Positions 36,148 through 47,464 of a stretch of DNA of 64,000 nucleotides are shown here, in pieces. The position numbers and the translations under genes are program-made. The DNA is taken from the NCBI RefSeq assembly GCF_031143425.1, contig NC_090437.1:1180578863-1180642862 (forward strand), written 5' to 3'. Within the stretch, counting starts at the first letter, position 1; every line of letters starts with the position of its first letter. The stretch comes from Pleurodeles waltl (lineage: Eukaryota; Chordata; Amphibia; Caudata; Salamandridae). Under the pieces are notes generated by a model that was not told the DNA's origin, searched no databases, and saw nothing but the letters and a program-made list of their open reading frames with translations.

Positions 36148-38784
36148 TCATTGGGCAGCTGGGCTGTGGCTGCCGGGACCCTCCTGGGCAGCTGGGCTGT
36201 GGCTGGCCGTGGCCTCCTGGGCACTGACTCTGGTGGTGGCCTCCTGGCCAGTGATGATCGGGCTGCCCTCCAGGGCACTGACTCTGGCGGTGGCCTCCTG
36301 GCCAGTGACGATTGGGCTGGCGGTGGCCTCCTGGGCAGTGACGATTGGGCTGGCGGTGGCCTCCTGGGCAGCGGGGATGATGGCGGTCTTCCCCGCCGTG
36401 TTGCTCTTCCCAGACTTTGCCGATTTCTTCTGCCCCTTCCTCACCTTGGGAGGAGTCACAGCTGAGTCGACACTACCCCCGGGACCCTTGTGAGTGGCTT
36501 TGCTGGCTGTAGTCTTCACCCTCTCCCGCCGGGCACTGTCCAACTTCTGGTGCTTTACAGGGGGGGGACTGGCTGTGCTGTGGCTCCGTGTCACACTGAC
36601 TGTCCTGGTGGCCGGTGCACTCCACATACCTGTAACAACAGGCACCACTGGTCCCGGAGATTTTTTGGCTGAGGTGCTAGTACGGGACCTATGATTTGGG
36701 GGGGGGGGAACAGGTCAAGCTAGGTCAGGAAAAGTTTCTTAGGAACACTGGGACGGGTAGCTGGAGGGGGTTTGGGAGTGGAGTGGTTGTAGGAGGTGTA
36801 CGTTTGGTGACTTAAAAGTGAAGGTGCATGCGCTGGAGGCTGTCGTGAGGTGGATGGCTATTGGGTGGGTGTGTGCCTGCGTTTGTGAATCTTGGGAGTG
36901 GGCGTCACAGACACACTGGGAGAGGACACAGGGGACGTGTAAATGGTAGTGGGGGTTGTGAGTGCACGTGAGCTTGGTGTGGTGGTGGGTGTGCTGGTGC
37001 GGGACGTAGTGGCTGTAGTAGTAGTGCATGCAGGTGAGAGTGTAGACGAGACTGGTAGGGAGGAGGGAGACGACGAGGAGGGGGACACAGTGGAGGTAGT
37101 GGATGTTGCTGTGTCTGAATGTGTGATGCTTGCGTGAGTGCCTGTGGGATGTGTGGTGCTTATGTTTGCCTGAGCTTCCCTTGTGTGTTGACGTGTGTGC
37201 ATGCTGGTCTGATGGTGTGCTTGGGATAGGCTGGGGTACAGGGGATTGGGTATGGGTGGAGGAAGTTGGAGGGGGAGGCTAGAGACAGGTACAATGGCTG
37301 CCATCAGTGCTGAGGCCAGAGTTTGCAGGGCTCGATGAAGCCTGACCAGAATGAATGCCCTCCAGGAATGCATTTGTGTGTTGCAATTCCCTTTCTACAC
37401 CCTGGATGGCATTCAAATGGTAGACTGCCCAACAGTGAGTGACCTGAGGAGGTCAATGGCCTCCTCACTGAGGGCAGCAGAGGTGAGAGGGGCAGGGGCT
37501 GAGGTGCCTGGGGTGAAGGTGATGCCCACCCTCCTGGGTGAGCGGGCACGGGGCGAAGGCTGAGGGGCTGCTGGGAGGGCGGTGCTGGTAGGGGGGGTGG
37601 CGGCTGTACCTGTAGAAGTGGGGGGCACAGATTTCGCCGCCACCACAAGGGAGCTCCCATCGGAGGACGAACCTGTGTCTCTGGTTGCAGATCCTGTGAC
37701 TGCCGTGAAGCTCCCCTCGCCCTCCGTCCCACTGGTGTATTCGGAGTCCGTGGTGTGGCCTTCCATGGCCATCTGGGATGCAGCTCCCTCGTGCTCCAGT
37801 GCCACTGTTCCTCCGCCTGATGATGCTGATGCACACAAGAACAGGGAGACCACAAAAGGGGGGGGACGACAGAAGAAAGACAGGTTGAGTGAATGGCTTA
37901 CCGCTACCGTACAATACAGACACAGAAGTCCCCTGCACTACGCTGCGCTGTTGGGCTCTACAGATGCAATTCCTGGGATATGTCCTACATGTCTCTGGTC
38001 GACATCTGCACACATAGATGACACAGGGGCATGTATACCTGTACTTGGCACTCCAGAGAGGTGGGGTGGGGTGCCACATGGCCTGCATTATGGAGGGGCC
38101 TAACCTACGGAACTCGCCCTGGCCTAGGGAAACCCACAGCCCTCCTCTCCCACCCAGACACCTTCACTGCACGCAAAATCCGCTGAATGATGTTGTACTC
38201 ACCCCCTTGTGTCTGCTGTGATGCCCTCAAGCGCCCATCCAACTCAGGGTAGGCCACCGCCAGGATCCAGAACATCAGGGGGGTCATGGTTTGACGGGCA
38301 CCCCTCCCACGTTGGGAGGCCATCCCCAGCTGAGCCTCCGCCGTCTTCTTGCTCCAGCGGCGAATGTCCTCCCATCTTTTCCGGCAGTGGGTGCTCCGTC
38401 TGTGGTGGACCCCCAGGGTCCGGACGTCCTTGGCGATGGCACGCCAAATTTCCTTCTTCTGGTGGGTGCTGACCTACATGAAATGTACAGGGGAAGAAGA
38501 GAAGTCATTACCAACTGCACCGTCAAAGTGAGTGGCCCACATCCCTACCCTTGCCATGTGGCACATGCATTCACAGTCCTTCATGCACACAGAACTGTGC
38601 CCCCTTCCTTCTTACAACCAGCCCTCTCCACACAGGCATAGCCCATACAACGTGCTCCCTTTGTACTTACCTGTTGGTCTGGAGGACCGTAGAGTAGCGT
38701 GTACTGGGGGAGGACCCCGTCCACGAGCTTCTCCAACTCCTCTGCAGTGAAGGCAGGGGCCCTTTCCCCAGACGCACGAGCCAT
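36148..38784 (-). pseudogene. Myb-A (Myb/SANT-like) gene, Harbinger-1 copy A
   Basis: Minus strand. Exon 1 38784-38671 (114 nt), exon 2 38473-38203 (271 nt) and exon 3 from 37825 have the same lengths, phases and splice signals as Myb-A in Harbinger-2. Exons 1-2 encode EELEKLVDGVLPQYTLLYGPPDQQ and EIWRAIAKDVRTLGVHHRRS...CRKRWEDIRR, a Myb/SANT-like DNA-binding domain. Exon 3 is Ser/Thr/Pro-rich and helical (SEEAIDLLRSLTVGQS) but loses frame near 37415 and again later. A basic tail, KVRKGQKKSAKSGKS plus repeats of QEATASPIVT, is open at 36690-36148. It lies antisense inside the transposase intron. Confidence 0.72.
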
Positions 38785-39249
38785 TGTCTCTTCCAGACCG
38801 AGGTCACAGCAGCACTTGCAGTGCAGGTTCTCTCCTGTTGAAAATCAGGTATCGAGTGATTGAACAGCTAGAACATGGCGGTCACGTCCACAGCGGTCAA
38901 GTCCGCGACGGTGCGTACCATCACCGCCGGCGTACATCGTCATTGGCTCCTGGGACCCATAGGGTCCAATGTTAACCAATGCAGCATTGCGCCGCGGTCT
39001 CTGACCGCCTACCGCGACGGTGAAGAACGCCAGCGCAGTTACCTCACATCCCATTGTCCCACTTTAGAGGTCAGGCAGCTGCCATTTCAGGGGCCCACAT
39101 GACCTGATTCACAACTGCGTCACACAGACCTAGGCCTTGTCGCACAACACAAATACAGGCCAGATTCTGTGTATAAATGTTGCTCTGTGTAGACTGTGGG
39201 TACATACCTCTGAGTTGTTTGACTCTGTGGTCGCTGTTGTCCTTCCTAG

Positions 39250-40287
39250 GCACCGTCCGCTGGGACATATGAGGAGATGGCGGAATCCTCCGGTGTACCG
39301 ACCGCTGGTGGACCTGTTGACAATGGAGGAGCGACATTTGATCATCACCTACAGGTTTGACCGTGCCACAATCCAGGAACTGTGTGCCCAGTTGGAGCCA
39401 GACCTGATGTCAGCAATCCGCCATCCCACAGGGATCCCTCCTCAAGTGCAGGTGCTTTCAGTGCTCCATTTCCTTGCAAGTGGGTCATTTCAAAGAACAG
39501 TGGCCATGGCATCAGGGATGTCCCAGCCTATGTTTTTCAACGTGTTGTCCAGAGTGTTGTCTGCCCTGCTGAAACACATGTGGAGCTACATCGTTTTCCC
39601 TCAGGTGAAGGACTTGCCTACAGTTAAAGGTGACTTCTATGCCCTTGGACAAATCCCCAACATCATAGGTGCCATTGATGGGACCCATGTAGCTCTGCCC
39701 CCCCCCCCCACAGGAGTGAACAGGTATGCAGGAACCGGAAGAGTTATCATTCCATGAATGTGCAGATGGTATGTTTGGCAGACCAGTACATCTCCCAGGT
39801 AAATGCTATGTTCCCTGGCTCTGTGCATGACACCTACATCCTGCGGAATAGCAGCATCCCTTATGTGATGGGTCAACTCCAGAGGCATTGTGTGTGGCTA
39901 TTAGGGGACTCTGGTTACCCCAACCTGTCATGGCTACTGACCCCAGTGAGGAATCCCAGGACCAGGTAAGAGGAACGCTACAATGAGGCCCATGGGCGGA
40001 CTAGGAGGGTGATCGAACGCACCTTCGGCCTCCTGAAGGCCAGGTTCTGGTGCCTCCATATGACAGGTGGTTCCCTATTCTACTCACCAAGGAAGGTGTG
40101 CCAGATCATCGTGGCCTGCTGTATGCTTCACAATTTGGCTTTGCGACGACAGGTGCCTTTTCTGCAGGAGGATGGTCCAGATGACGGTGTTGTGGCAGCT
40201 GTGGAGCCTGTGGACAGTGATGAGGAGGAAGCAGAGGAATAAGACATTGACAACAGGGACTCAGTTATCCAGCAATATTTCCAGTGA
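39250..40287 (+). pseudogene. Harbinger transposase exon 2, copy A, dead
   Basis: Acceptor CCTTCCTAG precedes 39250. The frame reads HRPLGHMRRWRNPPVYRPL, the helix-turn-helix-like region and AIDGTHVA with the first catalytic Asp. It then breaks at a run of 12 C (about 39698-39709). The rest continues in another frame with GDSGYP (second Asp), a private stop after NPRTR (AGG TAA, near 39967), VIERTFGLLKAR (Glu) and a second private stop at about 40240. About 90 percent like Harbinger-2. Confidence 0.85.
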
Positions 40288-40767
40288 CACACAGGTGAGA
40301 ACACATTCCTGCCTCTACAAGTACTTTCACACTTCTAACCTCTATCCTGTCTGTCGATTTCAACCAGTATATGGTAACTGAGTTGTACATTTCCGTTACG
40401 GTTTCACAGATGTGGTTACAAACGTGTGTCATCTGCTTACATTCCTCATGGACTTGAGATGTGTGACATAGGTATGTTGACATTACACTTGAGAACGCAT
40501 TTTGTCACTGTCATTGCTAATACACATTTTCGAAATCACAGACTTACTCCAGATTGTTTTGTGCTTCAAGGGTGTTTATTGCAGTGCTAAATATTGGAGG
40601 GGGGTTGTAAAATGGTGAGGGGTGATGGTGGAGAAATGTCCATGGCAGAGTCCAGTCTATTAGTCTCACAGGTGCATTGCCCATATGGGCATAGGAAGTG
40701 GAGCTGGGGCTGTTCCAATATGGATAGGGTTACAAAGTGGGACAGTAGGATGACAATCAGGGTGGTC

Positions 40768-41345
40768 TCATTTCTTGGCGGGGGTCTTGGCATCGTGCTC
40801 TGTCTTGTTCCTGGATCTCAGGGACTGTTTGCGGTCTGGTTCTCCCTCTGCAGGGGGTGGGGTGCTGGTGTGGTGGTCCTGTGGTGGTGCCGCCTGTCCA
40901 CTAGCGCCGGCGGAGGTGGTGGACAGTTCTTCATCCATGCTAGTGTCAGGGGCCCCTTGGAGTGCCACAGTGTCCCTCCTGGTGTTAAGTATCTCCTCCA
41001 GAACCCCTACGATGGTGCCCAGGGCGGTGCTGATGGTTCTGAGTTCCTCCCTAAAGCCCAAATACTGTTCCTCCTGCAGGCGCTGGGTCTCCTGAAACTT
41101 GGCCAGGACCGTTGCCATAGTCTCCTGGGAGTGGTGGTATGCTCCCATGATGGAGGAGAGGGCCTCGTGGAGAGTGGGTTCCCTAGGCCTGTCCGCCCCC
41201 TGTCGCACAGCAGCCCTCCCAGTTCCCCTGTGTTCCTGGGCCTCCGTCCCCTGGACCGTTTGCCCACTACCACTGCCCCAGGTCCCTGTTGTTGTTGGGG
41301 TGGTGGGTTATCCTGGATTCCCTGTAGTGGTGGACACACAGCTGA
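40768..41345 (-). pseudogene. Partial Myb-B exon 2, copy A
   Basis: Minus strand, from the duplication breakpoint (41345) to the stop at 40768. Encodes RPREPTLHEALSSIMGAYHH, a helical oligomerisation-like block, then STSAGASGQAAPPQD and the basic end RKQSLRSRNKTEHDAKTPAKK. The upstream part is out of frame because CCCCAGG (four C) occurs near 41276-41279 where the intact copy has five. Exon 1 is missing since the duplicated segment stops here. A polyadenylation signal (TTTATT on the plus strand) lies near 40576. Confidence 0.75.
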
Positions 41346-41372
41346 TTGACGTGTCCTGGGCCAATGTCTCTC

Positions 41373-41720
41373 AAGTGGATAACAGTCTCCACAGGTTCTG
41401 GAGGGGGACTGGTGCCCAGAGTGCTTCATCCTGTCAAGGACAGAGGTAGTGGATGCTGTTCTCCACTGGTTCTGGAGGGGGACTGGTGCCCAGAGTGCTT
41501 CATCCTGTGAAGGACAGACGGAGTGGATGCATGTCTCCACTGGTTCTGGAGGGGGACTGGTGCCCAGAGCGCATCACTCACCCCGTGACGGTCCCAGTTG
41601 CGTCACTGCCCCTGCCGCCCATGGGCTATCGGTGCTTGCGTTGGCGGTCTTTGCCCTGTTCAGCGGTGCTTGCCCTGTTCAGCGGTGCTTGCCATTGCGG
41701 TCTTTGCCCTGTTCAGCGGT
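41373..41720. repeat. Second copy of the minisatellite block, at the duplication junction
   Basis: From CTCAAGTGGATAACAGTCTCC on, the sequence repeats 35513-35880 closely (74-bp units, then GTTCAGCGGTGCTTG repeats). At about 41720 it jumps to sequence matching 37680, so 1.8 kb of copy A (array end, Myb-A tail and most of exon 3) is missing here. Confidence 0.85.
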
Positions 41721-41722
41721 GT

Positions 41723-42829
41723 CGCTGGTTGCAGATCCTGTGACCGCCGTGAAGCTCGCCTCACCCTCCGTCCCACTGGTGTATTCAGAGTCCGTGGTGT
41801 GGCCCTCCATGGCCATCTGGGATGCAGCTCCCTCGTGCTCCGGTGCCATTGTACCTCCGCCTGATGATGCTGATGCACACAAGAACAGGGAGACCACAAA
41901 AAGGGGGGGGATGACAGAAGAAAGACAGGTTGAGTGCATGGCTTACCGCTACCGTTGGCGGACAACACAGAAGCCCCCTGCACTACGCCGCGCTGTTGGG
42001 CTCTACAGATGCAATTCCTGGGATATGTCCTACATGGCTATGGTCGACATCTGCACACATAGATGACACAGGGGCATGTATACCTGTACTTGGCACTCTA
42101 CAGAGGTGAGCTGGGGTGCCACATGGCCTGCATTACGAAGGAGCCTAGCCTACGGAACTCGCCCTGGCCTAGGGAAACCCACAGCCCTCCTCCCCCACCC
42201 AGACACCTTCACTGCACGCAAAGTCCGCTGAATGATGTTGTACTCACCCCCTTGTGTCTGCTGTAATGCCCTCAAGCGCCCATCCAACTCAGGGTAGTCC
42301 ACCGCCAGGATCCGGAACATCAGGGGGGTCATGGTTCGACGGGCACCCCTCCCACGTTGGGAGGCCATCCCCAGCTGAGCCTCTGCCGTCTTCTTGCTCC
42401 AGCGGCGGATGTCCTCCCATCTTTTCCAGCAGTGGTTGCTCCGTCTGTGGTGGACCCCCAGGGTCCGGACGTCCTTGGCGATGGCACGCCAAATATCCTT
42501 CTTCTGGTGGGCGCTGACCTACATGAAATGTACAGGGGAAGAAGAGAAGTCATTACCAACTGCACCGTCGAAGTGAGTGGCCCACATCCCTACCCTTGCC
42601 ATGTGGCACATGCATTCACATTCCTTCATGCACGCAGAACTGTGCCTCCTTCCTTCTTACAACCAGCCCTCTCCACACAGGCATAGCCCATACAACGTGC
42701 TCCCTGTGTACTTACCTGTTGGTCTGGAGGACCGTAGAGTAGCGTGTACTGGGGGAGGACCCCGTCCACAAGCTTCTCCAACTCCTCTGCAGTGAAGGCA
42801 GGGGCCCTTTCCCCAGACGCACGAGCCAT
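41723..42829 (-). pseudogene. Myb-A copy B, truncated
   Basis: Exon 1 42829-42716 (114 nt) and exon 2 42518-42248 (271 nt) are open and have intact splice signals; exon 3 starts at 41869 but only about 145 nt remain before the deletion joins it to the minisatellite. The Myb/SANT-like domain is therefore complete, but the Ser/Pro-rich tail is lost. A spliced product would be a domain-only protein of about 175 residues plus repeat-encoded residues. Confidence 0.7.
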
Positions 42830-43279
42830 TGTCTTTTCCAGACCGAGGTCACAGCAGCACTTGCAGTGTAGGTCCTCTCCTGTTGAAAATCAGGTATCGA
42901 GTGATTGAACAGCTAGAAAATGGCAGTCACGTCCGCTGCGGTGCGTACCATCACCACCGGCGTACATCATCATTGGCTCCTGGGACCCATAGGGTCCAAT
43001 GTTAACCAATGCAGCATTGCGCCGCGGTCTCTGACCGGCTACCGCGATGGTGTAGAACGCCAGCGCAGGTACCTCACATCCCATTGTCCCAATTTAGAGG
43101 TCAGGCAGCCACCATTTAAGGGGCCCACATGGCCTGATTCACAACTGCGTTACACAGACCTAGGCCTTGTCGCACAACACAAATACAGGCCAGATTCTGT
43201 GTATGAATGGTGTTCTGTGTAGACTGTGGGTACATACCTCTGAGTTGTTTGACTCTGTGGTCGCTGTTGTCCTTCCTAG

Positions 43280-44404
43280 GCACTGTCCGCTGGGACATGT
43301 GAGGAGATGGCGGAATCCTCCGGTGTACCGACCGCTGGTGGACCTATTGACAATGGAGGAGCGACATTTGATCATCACCTACAGGTTTGACCGTGCCACA
43401 ATCCAGGAACTGTGTGCCCAGTTGGAGCCAGACCTGATGTCAGCAATCCGCCATCCCACAGGGATCCCCCTTCAAGTGCAGGTGCTTTCAGTGCTCCATT
43501 TCCTTGCAAGTGGGTCATTTCAAACAACAGTGGCCATGGCATCAGGGATGTCCCAGCCTATGTTTTTCAACGTGTTGTCCAGAGTGTTGCCTGCCCTGCT
43601 GAAACACATGCGGAGCTACATCGTTTTCCCTCAGGTGGAGGACTTGCCTACAGTTAAAGGTGACTTCTATGCCCTTGGACATATCCCCAACATCATAGGT
43701 GCCATTGATGGGACCCATGTAGCTCTGCCCCCCCCCACAGGAGTGAACAGGTGTACAGGAACCGGAAGAGTTATCATTCCATGAATGTGCAGATGGTATG
43801 TTTGGCAGACCAGTACATTTCCCAGGTAAATGCTATGTTCCCTGGCTCTGTGCATGACACCTACATCCTGCGGAATAGCAGCATCCCTTATGTGATGGGT
43901 CAACTCCAGAGGCACCGTGTGTGGCTATTAGGGGACTCTGGTTACCCCAACCTGTCATGGCTACTGACCCCAGTCAGGAATCCCAGGACCAGGGCAGAGG
44001 AACACTACAATGAGGCCCATGGGCGGACTAGGAGGGTGATCGAACGCACCTTCGGCCTCCTGAAGGCCAGGTTCCAGTGCCTCCATATGACAGGTGGTTC
44101 CCTATTCTACTCACCAAGGAAGGTGTGCCAAATCATCGTGGCCTGCTGTATGCTTCACAATTTGGCTTTGCAACAACAGGTGCCTTTTCTGCAGGAGGAT
44201 GGTCCAGATGACGGTGTTGTGGCAGCTGTGGAGCCTGTGGACAGTGATGAGGAGGAAGCAGAGGAAGAAGACATTGACAACAGGGACTCAGTTATCCAGC
44301 AATATTTCCAGTGGCACACAGGTGAGAACACATTCCTGCCTACTACAAGTACTTTCACACTTCTACCTCTATCCTGTCGATTTCAACCAGTATATGGTAA
44401 CTGA
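43280..44404 (+). pseudogene. Harbinger transposase exon 2, copy B, frameshifted
   Basis: Acceptor CCTTCCTAG before 43280; open through AIDGTHVA (first Asp) to a run of nine C at about 43728-43736, where the frame is lost (seven or ten C would keep it). The second part (43751-44404) is open and contains GDSGYP and RRVIERTFGLLKAR, the second Asp and the Glu. The natural stop is changed from TGA to TGG (44312-44314), adding about 30 residues. Unlike copy A it has no internal stops, so a single indel separates it from an open gene. Confidence 0.85.
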
Positions 44405-44790
44405 GTTGTACATTTCCATTACGGTTTCACAGGTGTGGTTACCAACGTGTGTCATCTGCTTACATTCCTCATGGACTTGAGATGTGTGACATAGGTATGT
44501 TGACATTACATTTGAGAACGCATTTTGTCACTGTCATTGCTAATACACATTTTCGAAATCACAGACTGACTCCAGATTGTTTTGTGCTTCAAGGGTGTTT
44601 ATTGTAGTGCTAAATATTGGAGGGGGGTTTTAAAATGGTGAGGGGTGATGATGGAGGAATGTCCATGGCAGAATCCAGTCTATTAGTCTCACAGGTGCAT
44701 TGCCCATATGGGCATAGGAAGTGGAGCTGGGGCAGTTCCAGTATGGACAGGGTTACAAAGTGGGACAGTAGGATGACAATCAGGGTGGTC

Positions 44791-46319
44791 TCATTTCTTG
44801 GCCGGGGTCTTGGCATCGTGCTCTGTCTTGTTCCTGGATCTCAGGGACCGTTTGCGGGGTGGTTCTCCGTCTGCAGGGGGTGGGGTGCTGGTGTGGTGGT
44901 CCTGTGGCGGTGCCTCCTGTCCACTAGCGCCGGCGGAGGTGGTGGGCAGTTCTTTGTCCATGCTAGTATCAGGGGCCCCTTGGACTGCCACAGTGTCCCT
45001 CCTGGTGTTAAGTATCTCCTTCAGCACCCCTACGATGGTGCCCAGGGCAGTGCTGATGGTTCTGAGTTCCTCCCTGAAGCCCAAATACTGTTCCTTCTGC
45101 AGGCGCTGGGTCTCTTGAAACTTGGCCAGGACCGTTGCCATCATCTCCTGGGAGTGGTGGTATGCTCCCATGATGGAGGAGAGGGCCTCGTGGAGAGTGG
45201 GTTCCCTAGGCCTGTCTCCCCCCTGTCGCACAGCAGCCCTCCCAGTTCCCCTGTGTTCCTGGGCCTCCGTCCCCTGGACCGTGTGCCCACTACCACTGCC
45301 CCCAGGTCCCTGTTGTTGTTGGGGTGGTGGGTTATCCTGGGTTCCCTGTAGTGGTGGACACACAGCTGATTGACGTGTCCTGGGTACGGAGGTATGGGCC
45401 CAATGGGTGGGTGCTGTGCTGGTGTTACCAGAGGGTGGAAGGTCTGTGGTGGCCTGTGACTGGGTGTGGGGAACCGACTGTCCCGAGGCCCACGATGGTC
45501 CGGGCTGGTCATCTGGATCCAGTTGGACAGAGCTGCTGTCATCACTGTGGGCCTCTTCTGTGGGTGGGTTGGAGATGTCTGGACCCTCCTGTCTGGTGAC
45601 GTTGAGTAGTGGTTCTGCAGGGGTGAAAAAGCATGATTATTGCATCTGCGTGTGTCATGGTGTGCAATGGGTGGGTGACCGTGTACCCCAGTGCTTGCAC
45701 TCCTGTATGGGGGCTTGTGTGATGATGGTTGAGGGGGGTGTTATGGGTATGTGCAGTGGGCATGCTTTAGTGATGGGTGTCCATGCTTTGTTGTGTCATG
45801 CAGGGCTTGGTGTTGGGATGGGTGGTTTGTGTTATTAGTTCATATGTGAGGAGTTGGAGTGATAGGGGAAGGGGTGAGGGTGGGGGTCTGTGGTAGCATG
45901 CAGGTAGGGTGGGGGATATGATAGTTAAGATTTGACTTACCAGAGTCCATTCCTCCACCGACTCCTGCGAGGCCCTCAGGATGCAGAATAGTCAAGACCT
46001 GCTCCTCCCATGTTGTTAGTTGTGGGGGAGGAGGTGGGGGTCCGCCGCCAGTCCGCTGTACTGCGATGTTGTGCCTGGAGACCATGGAACGCACATTCCC
46101 CTGTAGGTCGTTCCACCTCTTCCCGATGTCGTCCCGATTTCTTGGGTGCTGTCCCACTGCGTTGACCCTGTCGACTATTCTTCGCCATAGCTCCATCTTC
46201 CTAGCTATGGAGGTGTGCTGCACCTGTGATCCAAATAGCTGTGGCTCTACCCGTACGATTTCCTCCACCAAGACCCTGAGCTCCTCCTCCGAGAACCTGG
46301 GGTGTCTTTGCCGTGCCAT
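44791..46319 (-). CDS. Myb-B: Myb/SANT-like protein of Harbinger-1, intact
   Basis: Two exons on the minus strand: 46319-45941 (379 nt; ATG reads MARQRHPRFSEEELRVLVEE) and 45614-44791 (824 nt). The intron has donor GTAAGTC and acceptor TTTCACCCCTGCAG. The joined length is 1203 nt, giving 400 aa without a stop. Residues about 8-95 form a Myb/SANT-like domain (SEEELRVLVEEIVRVEPQLFG, WRRIVDRVNAVGQHPRNRDDIGKRWNDL). An acidic/Ser stretch, a QQQQ segment, a helical block (LHEALSSIMGAYHHSQEMMATV) and a basic end rich in RSLRSRNK, a possible nuclear signal, follow. In Harbinger systems the Myb-like protein escorts the transposase to the nucleus and to the terminal repeats. It converges on the transposase gene; polyadenylation signal near 44597. 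I found no lesion. Confidence 0.8.
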
Positions 46320-47464
46320 GGGGTGGTGTATGTGATGTGTGGGGTGGTGTATGTGGTGATAAGCGTGGTGATATGTAGTGGTGTGTGATGTTTTGTGCAT
46401 GGAAGTAGTGTGGGTGATGGTGTTGAGTGTCTGTGGCTGCTAGTTTGTGGATGGTGGTGTCTCTCTCTCTGGCCTTCTTTCAGATTTTTTGGTCGTAGGG
46501 GCTTGTGGGTGATATGGGTGTGTGTTTTATATAGTATTGAGTGTGTGGGAGTGGTGTGTGTATGTGTATCAGGTGTGTGTATTTCGAATTGTCCAATGTG
46601 GTGGTGTTTTGGAGATGTGTGTGTATTTTGAGTACGGCGGTGTGCACCGCCAATGGAATTCCGCGGTTGAAAGACTGCCGCGTGGATTCGTGGGTCGTGA
46701 TAGCATGGGCGTATTTCTGTTGTCGTGAAGGTGGAGGTTTTGTTTTCGCCAGTTTATCACTGACCTTTGGTGTGACGGACTTGTGTGGGTGTCTGAATTT
46801 TTTCAGATTTCGGGATGTGTGTCATAATAGCTGTGGCGGATTTCCGCGGCCACGGCGGTGTGTTGGCGGTCTTCTGCATGGCGGTAAGCGGCTTTTACTG
46901 CCAATGTTGTAATGACCCCCATAGTGATGTGTTTTATATGTCCTGACAGTGAAATATTGCTAAATTCGTTTTTCAGTGTTGCAAAGCCCGTCCCTCTCAT
47001 AGGTTAACATGGGGGCTACCTTTAAATTTGATTAAAGTGTAGATTCCCTTTGGGAACGGATAGACATGTGAAGTATGGGGTCTCTAAGCTCACAATTTAA
47101 AAATACATATTTTATTAAAGTTGATTTTAAGATTTAGGCCCTCATTCTGACCCTGGCGGTCGGTGATAAAGCGGCGGCCAAGCCGCCAACAGGCCGGCGG
47201 TCTAAAATATGCAATTCTGACCCTGGCGGGAACCGCCAACCCAGCCCGCCAACTTAACACTCCGACCGCCACAGCGGTACAAACAAACAGCGCGGCGGTT
47301 CCCGCCAACAGCCCGGCGGCAGACAAAGTACCGCCCACTCTATTACGACCCACCAATCTGCCACCTTTTCCGGGGCGGGAGCACCGCCGATAAGAACACG
47401 GCGGAAACAGACTACGAACGGGAAAACGCTCACCTCTACGCACTCCACGCGAGATTCCGGCAGT

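Larger units (their letters stand above)
34106..46920 (+). mobile_element. Harbinger-1, 12.8 kb, with internal tandem duplication
   Basis: Ends GGTGGTCATTACAACC and, inverted, GGGGGTCATTACAAC. Flanks ATA at 34103-34105 and 46921-46923. The paralogous LTR at about 8750-8790 gives the empty site. Contents in order: transposase exon 1; (TA)n; minisatellites; Myb-A copy A (minus); transposase exon 2 copy A; part of Myb-B (minus); then a second run of minisatellite, truncated Myb-A copy B, transposase exon 2 copy B and a complete Myb-B. The segment 35513-41372 is duplicated at 41373-45370, with a 1.8-kb deletion in the second copy. Confidence 0.88.

Noticed and set aside
36739..37137. Plus-strand Val-rich frame at 36943-37137 and short minus frame at 36739-37029
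   Set aside because: They are shadows of the Ser/Thr/Pro-rich exon 3 of Myb-A copy A.
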